Shown: positions 13,852 through 21,891 of the stretch, in pieces
Layout: the number at the start of each line of letters is the position of its first letter
Numbering within the stretch: position 1 is the stretch's first letter
Source of the DNA: an uncultured bacterium
GTDB taxonomy: Bacteria > Bacillota > Clostridia > Christensenellales > Borkfalkiaceae
DNA: 21,891 bases
Direction of reading: 5' to 3'
Assembly (NCBI GenBank): GCA_934871445.1
Contig: CAKXBD010000021.1
Location: forward strand, 1 to 21,891
The notes under the pieces: generated by a model
The model's input: only the letters and a program-made list of their open reading frames with translations
Database searches by the model: none
Told to the model about the DNA's origin: nothing
Position numbers and translations under genes: made by a program

Positions 13852-15744
13852 ATGAAAGAACCCGAAACAAATTTCCCCTTACATCTTTTTCATCACGGAA
13901 CTAATTTTAAGGCTTATGAGACGATGGGGGCGCATGCAGTCACAAAAAACAGAAGGCGCGGATATATTTTTCGCGTATGGGCTCCGCACGCAAAAAGCGT
14001 TTCGGTTGTAGGGGATTTTAACTCTTGGAATGAAAACGCCAATGTTATGAATAAGCTCATTGATAATGAAACTTTTGAACTTTTCATTCCCGGTCTCAAA
14101 CAATATGATGCCTATAAATATTGCATAGAAACTAAGGACGGAAGAAAACTTTTCAAAGCCGATCCTTATGCTTTCCATTCTGAAACACCGGGGATAGATT
14201 CTTCAAATGCGTCAAAACTTTATGATTTATCCGGATTTGAATGGTCGGATAAGGCATATTTGGACAAGCTGGGTCATAAAAATATCTATGCCTCTCCCCT
14301 CAATATTTATGAAGTCAATCTGCTGTCATGGAAAATTCATGAAAACGGAAATCATTATACTTATCGGGAATTAGCAAAAGAGCTCGTCGTTTACGTTAAG
14401 GAAATGGGATACACTCATGTAGAGTTTATGCCTGTAATGGAATATCCGTTCGACGGCTCTTGGGGTTATCAAGTGACAGGATATTATGCAATCACCTCAC
14501 GATTGGGCACGCCTCACGATTTTATGTATTTGGTAGATGCTTTTCATAAAGCGGGAATCGGCGTAATTCTCGATTGGGTGCCGGCACATTTTCCCAAAGA
14601 CGAATTTGGACTTTATGAGTTCGACGGAGAGCCTTTATATGAACCTTCGCGCTGGGATCAAAAGGAGAATCGCGGCTGGGGAACACGAAAATTCGATTAT
14701 GGACGCGACGAAGTAATTTCATTTCTCGTCTCTAATGCAGTATTTTTCTTTGATAAATTTCATGTCGACGGATTGAGAGTCGATGCCGTAGCATCCATGC
14801 TCTATCTCGACTATGATAAACGTCCCGGAGAATGGGTTCCGAATATTTACGGAGATAACAAAAATTTAGAGGCTGTAGCTTTTCTCAGGAGGTTAAATGA
14901 AGCCGTATTCGCGGAATTTCCCCACGCCCTAATGATTGCCGAAGAGTCTACTGCTTGGCCGCTGATTACTCGACCGACAGATGCAGGGGGATTAGGGTTC
15001 AATTTCAAGTGGAATATGGGGTGGATGAACGACGTTCTTTCCTATTTAGCCACAGATCCCATATATCGGCAGTACAATCACAATAAATTGACCTTTTCGA
15101 TGATGTATGCCTTTTCAGAAAATTATATTTTGCCTATTTCTCATGATGAAGTCGTTCACGGAAAGGCGTCTCTTATCAGCAAAATGCCGGGTGTCTATGA
15201 AGATAAATTCGCAGGAGTACGTTCTTTCATGGGATATATGATGTCCCACCCGGGAAAGAAGCTCAATTTTATGGGGACGGAGTTCGGACAGTTTAAGGAA
15301 TGGGATTATAAAGAGGGAATCGAATTTTTTCTGAAAAAGTATCCTATGCACGAAAAACTTTCCCGTGCGATACAAGACCTCAATTTCTTTTATTTGAATA
15401 CGCCTGCGTTTTATGAAATAGAAGATTCTTGGGACGGATTTGAATGGCTGGCGCCCAACGACGCAGATCGCAATTTCATTGCTTATATTCGTAAAGACAG
15501 ACAAGGAAATCAAATTGTCGTCATTGTAAATTTTTCGGGAATTGCATTGACGAATTATACCTTGGGCATCGCAAAGGGTAAATATAAATTAATTTTTAAT
15601 ACCGATTCCGTAAAGTACGGCGGAAGCGGCACGTTGAAAAAACGTATTTATACTACGACAAAAACGCCGAGTCACGGTAAGGAATACTCGATACGAATGA
15701 ATATTCCTAAACTGACCTGCGTCTATTTGACAAAAATCGATTGA
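13852..15744 (+). CDS. glgB: 1,4-alpha-glucan branching enzyme
   Basis: 630 residues. GlgB cuts an alpha-1,4 chain and rejoins it in alpha-1,6 linkage to branch glycogen. A CBM48 domain (about 35-125, with YIFRVWAPHAKSVSVVGDFN) precedes the GH13 barrel. The catalytic residues are visible: nucleophile Asp311 (GLRVDAVASM), acid/base Glu364 (MIAEES) and Asp432 (ISHDEVVHGK), with the same spacing (53 and 121) as E. coli GlgB. An all-beta C-terminal domain ends the chain. The ATG at 13852 is chosen for AGGAGAG at 13840-13846; the frame is open back to 13666, but that would start before the promoter -10 box. It lacks the extra N1 domain of longer E. coli-type enzymes. First gene of glgBCD; glgC follows after 21 bases. 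Confidence 0.97.
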   Translation: MKEPETNFPLHLFHHGTNFKAYETMGAHAVTKNRRRGYIFRVWAPHAKSVSVVGDFNSWNENANVMNKLIDNETFELFIPGLKQYDAYKYCIETKDGRKLFKADPYAFHSETPGIDSSNASKLYDLSGFEWSDKAYLDKLGHKNIYASPLNIYEVNLLSWKIHENGNHYTYRELAKELVVYVKEMGYTHVEFMPVMEYPFDGSWGYQVTGYYAITSRLGTPHDFMYLVDAFHKAGIGVILDWVPAHFPKDEFGLYEFDGEPLYEPSRWDQKENRGWGTRKFDYGRDEVISFLVSNAVFFFDKFHVDGLRVDAVASMLYLDYDKRPGEWVPNIYGDNKNLEAVAFLRRLNEAVFAEFPHALMIAEESTAWPLITRPTDAGGLGFNFKWNMGWMNDVLSYLATDPIYRQYNHNKLTFSMMYAFSENYILPISHDEVVHGKASLISKMPGVYEDKFAGVRSFMGYMMSHPGKKLNFMGTEFGQFKEWDYKEGIEFFLKKYPMHEKLSRAIQDLNFFYLNTPAFYEIEDSWDGFEWLAPNDADRNFIAYIRKDRQGNQIVVIVNFSGIALTNYTLGIAKGKYKLIFNTDSVKYGGSGTLKKRIYTTTKTPSHGKEYSIRMNIPKLTCVYLTKID

Positions 15745-15765
15745 TTTTATTTCAGGGGGTTTCCT

Positions 15766-16959
15766 ATGCACAGAAAAAAAGAATGTGTAGCCATGCTTTT
15801 GGCGGGTGGACAGGGCAGCAGATTATTTGCACTTACCAATAATATTGCAAAGCCCGCGGTCGCGTTTGGAGCGAAATACCGCATCATTGATTTTCCGCTT
15901 TCCAACTGCATAAACTCGGGAATCGATACGGTAGGGGTATTGACACAATATCAACCGTTGATTCTCAACGAATACATCGGCAACGGCCAGCCGTGGGATT
16001 TGGACAGAGCCTTCGGAGGAGTCCATATCCTTTCGCCATATCAGGCGAAAGCGCGGTCTACTTGGTATGAAGGAACCGCAAATGCAATTTATCAGAATAT
16101 GCATTTCATGAAGATGTATAATCCCGAATATGTCCTTATCCTTTCGGGGGATCATATCTATAAAATGGACTACGCGGCTATGTTAAAAGCACATATTGAA
16201 ACGGGAGCAGACTGTACAATAGCGGCAATAAACGTGCCGCTTAGCGAAGCGTCAAGGTTTGGAATTCTCAACACGAATCCGGACGGTTCTATTTACCAAT
16301 TTGAAGAAAAGCCGAAAGCGCCCAAGAGTACTCTTGCCTCGATGGGAATTTATATTTTCACGGCAAATAAATTATTTAAATATCTCGAAGAGGACGAAGC
16401 GAACCCTAACTCGTCCAAAGATTTCGGAAAAGATGTTCTTCCCGCAATGCTCAATGCAGGCGAAAAAATGTATTCTTATCTCTTTGAAGGGTATTGGAAA
16501 GATGTAGGGACCATCGCTTCGCTTTGGCAGGCAAATATGGATCTTCTCGGTGAAAATCCCGAATTTGACGTCAACGACAAAGCATGGAAAATTCATTCGC
16601 GTAACCCGTTAGCCCCGCCCGAATATATCGGAGAGGATGCCGTTGTAAAAAATTCCATGATCGCGCTCGGCTGTGAAATCGAAGGAACGGTAGAAAATTC
16701 CGTTCTCGGCAGCAATGTCATTGTCGAAAAAGGTACGGTTATAAAAGACGCGGTCGTTTTGGCAAACAGTATTATTAAATCGGGCGCATCCGTATCTTAT
16801 TCTATTATCGACGAAAACGTAATCGTAGGAAAAAATTCCGTAATCGGAGTGGAAAAAAATCCGAAAGCAGAAATTGTAGTGCTCGGAAGAGATATCACTG
16901 TCGGGGACGGAGTCCGCGTTTTGAGCGGTCAGAAAAATGAAAAAGACATCTTGGTATAA
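15766..16959 (+). CDS. glgC: Glucose-1-phosphate adenylyltransferase, catalytic subunit
   Basis: 397 residues. GlgC makes ADP-glucose from ATP and glucose-1-phosphate, the committed step of glycogen synthesis. The nucleotidyltransferase core has AMLLAGGQGSRL (N-terminal), KPAVAFGAKYRIIDFPLSNC, the substrate loop GNGQPWDLDRAFGG and LILSGDHIYKMDY. The C-terminal part (from about 285) is a left-handed beta-helix with repeats of the VVKNSMIALGCEIEGTVENS type. AGGGGG at 15754-15759 is 6 bases from the ATG. It lies 21 bases after glgB and 17 before glgD. In Bacillus and clostridia GlgC works with GlgD, so a mixed complex is likely. Confidence 0.97.
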   Translation: MHRKKECVAMLLAGGQGSRLFALTNNIAKPAVAFGAKYRIIDFPLSNCINSGIDTVGVLTQYQPLILNEYIGNGQPWDLDRAFGGVHILSPYQAKARSTWYEGTANAIYQNMHFMKMYNPEYVLILSGDHIYKMDYAAMLKAHIETGADCTIAAINVPLSEASRFGILNTNPDGSIYQFEEKPKAPKSTLASMGIYIFTANKLFKYLEEDEANPNSSKDFGKDVLPAMLNAGEKMYSYLFEGYWKDVGTIASLWQANMDLLGENPEFDVNDKAWKIHSRNPLAPPEYIGEDAVVKNSMIALGCEIEGTVENSVLGSNVIVEKGTVIKDAVVLANSIIKSGASVSYSIIDENVIVGKNSVIGVEKNPKAEIVVLGRDITVGDGVRVLSGQKNEKDILV

Positions 16960-16976
16960 AGGGGAGGCAAATATAT

Positions 16977-18092
16977 ATGGCAGCATCGGCAGTCGGCGTC
17001 ATCTTTTCAAATCTTCATGAAGAAAATGTTCCCGAACTCGTCCGCAGAAGGACGATGGGTTCTATTCCGTTTGGCGGAAGGTATCGCCTTATCGATTTTC
17101 CGCTTTCTAATATGGTAAATTCAGGCATTACGACCGTAGGTCTTATGACAAACAACAATTATCGTTCTTTAATCGATCATCTCGGCAGCGGCAAGGATTG
17201 GGATTTAGCTCGTAAAGACGGGGGAATTATCCTTCTCCCTCCCTTTTCCGACGAAAGCGAACAGATCTATACGACTCGGCTTGAGGCCCTCAAAGGTGTA
17301 ACGAGCTTTCTCGCCCGTCGTCAGGAGAAATATGTAGTCCTTTCCGATTGCGACGGAGTGGCAAGGTTGGATATTTCCGATATTATCGCATTTCACGAGA
17401 ATAAAAACGCCGATATTACAATGGTCACTCATTTTGAGGAAGTGGAGAAAACAGAACACTATATGCTCATCGGCGCAGATAAAGACGGTCGGGTGAATGA
17501 AGTCAAAATTACCCCGAAAATTCGAAACAAAGCAAAAGCCGACGTGTATATCAATGTTATGGTCTTTAACAGACAATTTCTGTTGAATATGGTAGAGGAT
17601 GCTTTGACGCACGGATACAGTTGTTTTGAGAGCGATATTATCGCAAAACAGCTCGATAGTCTAAAAATTTATCGCTACGATTTCCGTGGTTATTATGCAG
17701 GAATAAATTCTATGGCCTCTTATTATAAGCACAACATGGAGCTGCTCAACCGCGAAGTACGCGACGAACTCTTTGGTTCTCGAGATATTTATACGAAGGT
17801 TCGAGATAGCGCCCCCTCTAAATATGGCGCAGAGGTCACGGTTAAAAACTCTCTTATCTCCGACGGTTGTGAAATTGAGGGTACCGTAGAAAATTCCATT
17901 CTTTTCCGCGGCGTTGCCGTCGCCAAAGGTGCAACGGTTAGAAATTCTATCATCATGCAGGATACAATCATCGGTTCCAATGTTTTCTTGGATTGTGTCA
18001 TTACCGATAAAAACGTCGTAATCGGAGACCGCAGAAAATTGAGCGGTTGTGAAGTTCTTCCGTACTTTATTCAAAAAGGAACAATGCTTTAA
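16977..18092 (+). CDS. glgD: GlgD, regulatory-type ADP-glucose pyrophosphorylase subunit
   Basis: 371 residues. It is a paralogue of GlgC with the same fold (RYRLIDFPLSNMVNSGITTVG, then GSGKDWDLARKDGG, then C-terminal beta-helix repeats such as KNSLISDGCEIEGTVENS), but the nucleotide-binding GGxGxRL loop is replaced by VIFSNLHEENVPELVRRR. This is the known GlgD pattern: little activity alone, raising the activity of GlgC in a mixed tetramer. GGGGAGG (16961-16967) is 9 bases before the ATG. The gene ends an apparent glgBCD unit; 78 bases containing a hairpin separate it from glgA. Confidence 0.96.
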   Translation: MAASAVGVIFSNLHEENVPELVRRRTMGSIPFGGRYRLIDFPLSNMVNSGITTVGLMTNNNYRSLIDHLGSGKDWDLARKDGGIILLPPFSDESEQIYTTRLEALKGVTSFLARRQEKYVVLSDCDGVARLDISDIIAFHENKNADITMVTHFEEVEKTEHYMLIGADKDGRVNEVKITPKIRNKAKADVYINVMVFNRQFLLNMVEDALTHGYSCFESDIIAKQLDSLKIYRYDFRGYYAGINSMASYYKHNMELLNREVRDELFGSRDIYTKVRDSAPSKYGAEVTVKNSLISDGCEIEGTVENSILFRGVAVAKGATVRNSIIMQDTIIGSNVFLDCVITDKNVVIGDRRKLSGCEVLPYFIQKGTML

Positions 18093-18098
18093 TAAAAC

Positions 18099-18130
18099 TA
18101 TGTCAGACGTAAATAATTATGTGTGACATA
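18099..18130. promoter_or_regulatory. glg dyad pair B1/B2, hairpin between glgD and glgA
   Basis: TATGTCAGACGTAA (18099-18112), loop ATAA, TTATGTGTGACATA (18117-18130): a 14-bp stem with one mismatch and one G-T pair. Both arms are the same motif found three times before glgB. No T tract follows, so an operator or processing hairpin is more likely than a terminator. Confidence 0.55.
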
Positions 18131-18170
18131 CATAGTAAAAAACTAAAACACAAGGGAGGATTTTATTAAA

Positions 18171-19754
18171 ATGGCGACACAAACGAACACAGTAAAGAAG
18201 AAAGCGCCTGCCAAAACGCCGGTTAAGAGAAAGGCGGCAAGGCAAGCTCCGATTGAGATATTGACACAGGAAAAAGAAGAGTCTTTTCCCCGTATTCCCG
18301 AACAGGCGCAGATAGAGGTATGTCCGAAAAAAAAGATTTTATTTGTTGCGTCCGAAGCAACTCCCTTTATTGCGACCGGTGGATTGGCGGAAGTTATCGG
18401 TTCTCTTTCCAAAGCGTTGGCGAAAGATCCGGCCTATGACGTGAGAGTAGTAATACCGCTCTATTCGGATATTAAGCCGGAATTTCGCCGTAAGATGTCG
18501 TTTTTGGGCAACATTTTTGTACCGTTGTCATGGAGAAATCAATATTGCGGAATTTTTTCGTACGAAGAGGAAGGAGTAATTTTCTATTTCTTGGATAACG
18601 AGTATTATTTCAAACGGCCCGGCTGTTACGGATATTATGATGATGGGGAGCGCTTTGCGTTCTTCTCGCGCGGCGTAATGGAGATTCTTCCTTTTATAAA
18701 GTTTTATCCCGACGTTTTGCACTGTCACGATTGGCAGGCCGCACTGGCAGCGCTCTATTTGAAAACCATTTATTGTTATCGTCCGGAATATCAGTTTATT
18801 CGCGCATTATTTACGATTCATAATATCGAATATCAAGGGAAATATTCCTTGGATATTCTCGAAGACTTATTCGGTATTTCCAATAATTATCGCTATCTTC
18901 TCGAATACGGCGGTTGTCTGAATCTGATGAAGGGAGCGATTGAATGTTGCGAAAAATTTTCTACGGTAAGTCCGACTTATGCTAATGAGATTAAAGCAGC
19001 GGAATTTGCTCATGGCTTGGAAGATATTATTCGGAAAAATTCTTTTAAGCTTTCAGGTATTCTCAATGGAATCGATACGATTTCTTACAATCCGAATACA
19101 GATCCCGCTCTGTTCGCTCATTACGATGCCGAGCATTTGGAAAACAAATCCATTTGCAAAGCCGAACTTCAAAAAATGCTCAGTTTACCGGTCAAGCAGG
19201 TTCCCGTTATCGCTATGATTTCCCGACTCGTATCACATAAGGGACTCGATTTGGTAAAGACTGTGATAGAAGACGTTCTGAAAGAGGACGTTCAGTTCGT
19301 TCTTCTTGGAACGGGAGATTCTGTCTATGAAAATTATTTCAAGGATCTCGGTCGCAGGTATACGGGAAAGGCGGCTATCGTCATTTCTTTCAACGGCGAC
19401 CTTGCCAGAAAGATTTACTCCGGTTCAGATATTTTCCTGATGCCGTCAAAGAGCGAGCCTTGCGGTCTTTCTCAAATGATTGCTTCGAGATATGCGACTA
19501 TTCCGATTATTCGGGAAACGGGTGGATTGTTCGATAGCATCAAACCTTATGGGGCAGGTGGAAATGGATTCACATTTGCGGCCTATAATCCGTATGATAT
19601 GTTATACGTGATTCGGGAAGCGCTGGACCTGTATAAAAATGAGGCTGAATGGAAAGCATTGATGAAGAAAGCCGCCGAAACGGATTTCTCCTGGCAGCAT
19701 TCCGCAGAAGAATATAAAAAACTTTACTCCGCCACGCTCGCCTTGAAAAAATAG
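18171..19754 (+). CDS. glgA: Glycogen synthase (ADP-glucose type) with basic N-terminal extension
   Basis: 527 residues. GlgA adds glucose from ADP-glucose to the chain end. The GT5 core starts near residue 54 (KKILFVASEATPF); it has the N-terminal ATGGLAEVIGSL loop, HCHDWQAAL, FTIHNIEYQGKY and, in the C-terminal half, PSKSEPCGLSQMIA with the conserved glutamate. Two features are odd. First, about 52 residues precede the usual start, rich in Lys, Ala and Pro (KKKAPAKTPVKRKAARQAP). The start is supported by AGGGAGGA at 18153-18160 and no later Met precedes the core. Second, the Lys of the KTGGL loop that contacts ADP-glucose in E. coli is Ala68 here; similar variants are, to my recollection, common in clostridial GlgA. 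Probably co-transcribed with glgBCD or driven by an unseen promoter. Confidence 0.95.
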   Translation: MATQTNTVKKKAPAKTPVKRKAARQAPIEILTQEKEESFPRIPEQAQIEVCPKKKILFVASEATPFIATGGLAEVIGSLSKALAKDPAYDVRVVIPLYSDIKPEFRRKMSFLGNIFVPLSWRNQYCGIFSYEEEGVIFYFLDNEYYFKRPGCYGYYDDGERFAFFSRGVMEILPFIKFYPDVLHCHDWQAALAALYLKTIYCYRPEYQFIRALFTIHNIEYQGKYSLDILEDLFGISNNYRYLLEYGGCLNLMKGAIECCEKFSTVSPTYANEIKAAEFAHGLEDIIRKNSFKLSGILNGIDTISYNPNTDPALFAHYDAEHLENKSICKAELQKMLSLPVKQVPVIAMISRLVSHKGLDLVKTVIEDVLKEDVQFVLLGTGDSVYENYFKDLGRRYTGKAAIVISFNGDLARKIYSGSDIFLMPSKSEPCGLSQMIASRYATIPIIRETGGLFDSIKPYGAGGNGFTFAAYNPYDMLYVIREALDLYKNEAEWKALMKKAAETDFSWQHSAEEYKKLYSATLALKK

Positions 19755-19785
19755 AGAACGCACGGCGCTTCAAAGTTTGTACGAC

Positions 19786-19814
19786 TTGACAATCAAATTT
19801 CCGTATGGTATAAT
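19786..19814 (+). promoter_or_regulatory. Consensus sigma-A promoter of glgP
   Basis: TTGACA (19786-19791), a 17-base spacer and TATAAT (19809-19814). It gives the degradation gene a start independent of the synthesis genes, with a leader of about 26 bases and AGGAGA at 19830-19835. Confidence 0.92.
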
Positions 19815-19846
19815 ACAGCGGAATAAATCAGGAGAATGGAACATTT

Positions 19847-21891
19847 ATGAGTAAAAACAAAATCACGGAGTCGGATGCGAAGGAGCTGATTAAGGGAAAG
19901 CTTTCCCGATATTTCGGCGTAACGCCGTCGGAAGCGACCAAAGAACAAATTTATAAAGCCGTCGTCATGAGCGTTCGGGATATTATGCTCGAAAAGCGAC
20001 AGTTGTTTCACAACGAGATGAAGGCAAAAAAAGCGAAGCGCGTCTATTATCTGTGCATGGAGTTTTTATTGGGGCGTTCCTTAAAGAACAGCGTCTTTAA
20101 TTTGGGTGTAGAAAAATCGTTTACGGAAGCGTTAAAGCCCTATGGCGTTACGTTATCTGATTTATATGAGCTGGAACCCGATGCGGGGCTCGGAAACGGC
20201 GGACTCGGACGGTTGGCTGCATGTTTTCTCGATGCGTTGGCGACAGGGGATTATCCGGCAATGGGATTTTCTATTCGTTACGAATACGGACTCTTCAAAC
20301 AAAAAATTATTGACGGCTGGCAGATGGAACTGCCCGACGTGTGGCTTCCCGGCGGAGAAGTGTGGCTGACGCAAAGAAGCGACAATATCTATACGGTTAA
20401 GTTTGACGGTTACGTAGAAGAAAAATGGACGGAACACGGCCTCGAAACCGTGTATCGCAACGCCAAAGAAGTACAAGCGGTAGCCTATGATATGATGGTA
20501 TCCGGATACGATAGCAAGGCAGTATCTGTGCTTCGGCTTTGGAAAGCGAAAGGCGTACAAAATTTCGATATGAAATTATTTTCACAAGGGGATTACAATG
20601 CCGTAATGCAGGAAGATAATGAAGCCGATTTGATTTCTAAAGTGCTCTATCCTGCCGACAATCATGTGGAAGGGAAGTCGCTCCGCTTAAAGCAGCAATA
20701 TTTTTTAGTTTCTGCTTCCTTACAAAATATTCTAAAAGATCATAAACGTCGTTATGGTTCTTTGAAATTATTGCCGCAGCTTGCGTCCATTCATCTCAAT
20801 GATACGCATCCGGCTCTTGCAATTCCCGAACTCATGCGCCTTTTGATAGACGAAAACGGTATGGGTTGGGAGGAAGCATGGGCTATTACGACTTCCGTAT
20901 GCGCCTATACAAATCATACAGTCTTAGCCGAAGCTTTGGAAACGTGGCCGGAAGACCTTATAGCGAGAAAATTGCCTCGAATTTATTCTATTCTCAAAGA
21001 AATCAACAGACGTTTCTGCGAAGATCTTTGGACACGTTTTCCCGGCGATTGGGATAAGATTTCGAGAATGGCGATCATTTCTTATAATACGATAAAAATG
21101 GCGAATCTGTCCGTATACGGTTCCCATTGTGTAAACGGTGTTTCAAAACTTCATAGTGAAATCATTAAAAAGAGTATTTTCCATGATTTTTACGATTATA
21201 CTCCCGAAAAATTTACAAACGTCACCAATGGAATTGCCCATCGGCGTTGGTTAAATCAGTCAAATCCCGAATTGTGCGCACTCCTCGACGAATGTATAGG
21301 AACGGGATATATAAAAGATGCCTCAGAATTGTCAAAATTTAAAAGTTTTGAAAATGACGATAGCGTTCTTAAACGTTTAGATGAAATCAAGGCGCTTAAA
21401 AAGCAACAGTTTGCAGATTACGCTTATAAAAAGCAAGGAATTATCATCGATCCGACTACTGTTTTTGATGTGCAAGCAAAGCGAATGCACGAATATAAGC
21501 GCCAGCTTCTTAACGTTTTGCATATCATAACAGATTATCTTGCGTTAAAGGAAAATCCCGAACTTCCCATGTTGCCCAAAACTTATATTTTTGCAGCAAA
21601 AGCGGCAGCCGGATATTATATGGCAAAAAAGATCATTAAGCTTATCTGCTTCCTTTCGGAAGAAATCCGCAAAAATCCGAAAATCCGCGAAAAGCTCAAC
21701 GTCGTTTACATGGAAGATTATAATGTAACGATGTCCGAAATGTTGATGCCTGCATCGGAAATTTCCGAACAAATTTCTTTGGCGGGTAAAGAAGCGAGCG
21801 GTACAGGGAACATGAAGTTCATGATCAACGGAGCCTTGACCGTCGGAACTTTGGACGGTGCCAACGTGGAGATGACAGAGCAGGCAGGAGT
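19847..21891 (+). CDS. glgP: Glycogen phosphorylase, 3'-truncated by the window end
   Basis: About 681 of roughly 800 residues are present; the frame is open to the last base. GlgP releases glucose-1-phosphate from chain ends using phosphate and pyridoxal phosphate. Motifs are VYYLCMEFLLGRSLKN near residue 65, ELEPDAGLGNGGLGRLAACF near 107, the segment GFSIRYEYGLFKQ, SIHLNDTHPALAIPELMR near 315, NVTNGIAHRRWL, DVQAKRMHEYKRQLLN, and near the end KEASGTGNMKFMINGALTVG, in which Lys657 is the expected PLP lysine. The ATG at 19847 has AGGAGA about 11 bases upstream. Sequence alone does not separate glycogen from maltodextrin phosphorylase, but the glg context favours glycogen. Confidence 0.97.
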   Translation, partial: MSKNKITESDAKELIKGKLSRYFGVTPSEATKEQIYKAVVMSVRDIMLEKRQLFHNEMKAKKAKRVYYLCMEFLLGRSLKNSVFNLGVEKSFTEALKPYGVTLSDLYELEPDAGLGNGGLGRLAACFLDALATGDYPAMGFSIRYEYGLFKQKIIDGWQMELPDVWLPGGEVWLTQRSDNIYTVKFDGYVEEKWTEHGLETVYRNAKEVQAVAYDMMVSGYDSKAVSVLRLWKAKGVQNFDMKLFSQGDYNAVMQEDNEADLISKVLYPADNHVEGKSLRLKQQYFLVSASLQNILKDHKRRYGSLKLLPQLASIHLNDTHPALAIPELMRLLIDENGMGWEEAWAITTSVCAYTNHTVLAEALETWPEDLIARKLPRIYSILKEINRRFCEDLWTRFPGDWDKISRMAIISYNTIKMANLSVYGSHCVNGVSKLHSEIIKKSIFHDFYDYTPEKFTNVTNGIAHRRWLNQSNPELCALLDECIGTGYIKDASELSKFKSFENDDSVLKRLDEIKALKKQQFADYAYKKQGIIIDPTTVFDVQAKRMHEYKRQLLNVLHIITDYLALKENPELPMLPKTYIFAAKAAAGYYMAKKIIKLICFLSEEIRKNPKIREKLNVVYMEDYNVTMSEMLMPASEISEQISLAGKEASGTGNMKFMINGALTVGTLDGANVEMTEQAG

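Overview
The window looks like chromosome from a Gram-positive, endospore-lineage member of the Firmicutes (class Clostridia or close). The signs are a Spo0A-type regulator, an AbrB-type regulator, a GlgC/GlgD pair, a PadR plus DUF1700 pair, strong purine-rich Shine-Dalgarno sites and TTGACA-17-TATAAT promoters. No phage, insertion sequence, CRISPR array or rRNA was seen. Nearly all genes are on the + strand; one tRNA is on the - strand.

Layout. (1) 1-3749: the 3' end of an M16-type peptidase gene, then a hypoxanthine/uracil-type DNA glycosylase, an AlkD-like DNA alkylation repair protein and the RNA-binding accessory factor Tex, closely spaced and probably co-transcribed. (2) 3764-5789: acyl carrier protein (own promoter and terminator), then an ABC-F ATPase of the YbiT/YkpA type. 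(3) 5822-6808: a Spo0A homologue with an intact DNA-binding domain whose receiver domain has lost the phospho-acceptor aspartate and the acidic pocket. (4) 6821-8687: an AbrB-like regulator, ABC-transporter ATPase and ABC-2 permease as an overlapping operon behind a consensus promoter with a 29-bp palindrome at the start site. (5) 8792-9824: PadR-family regulator plus DUF1700 membrane protein, with a palindrome over the -10 box. (6) tRNA-Leu(CAA) on the - strand, sharing a bidirectional hairpin terminator with the DUF1700 gene. (7) polA and coaE, separated by a 21-bp perfect inverted repeat. (8) 13417-21891: a glycogen locus glgB-glgC-glgD-glgA-glgP (glgP cut by the window end).

How it works together. 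GlgC/GlgD make ADP-glucose, GlgA polymerises it, GlgB branches the chain and GlgP returns glucose-1-phosphate. The regions upstream of glgB and of glgA carry five copies of one dyad (TTATGT-N3-ACATAA type), which suggests a shared regulator. A TGTCGAA (0A-box) sequence also lies upstream of glgB; Spo0A control of granulose is known in some clostridia, so a link to the odd Spo0A here is possible but unproven.

The most unusual points are the phosphorylation-site-less Spo0A, the glg dyads, the AbrB-operon palindrome, the basic N-terminal extension on GlgA and the hairpin in front of a coaE that lacks a Shine-Dalgarno site. Base composition also changes: hand counts of single 60-base lines gave about 60% GC in tex, 42% in polA and 25% in the glgB leader.
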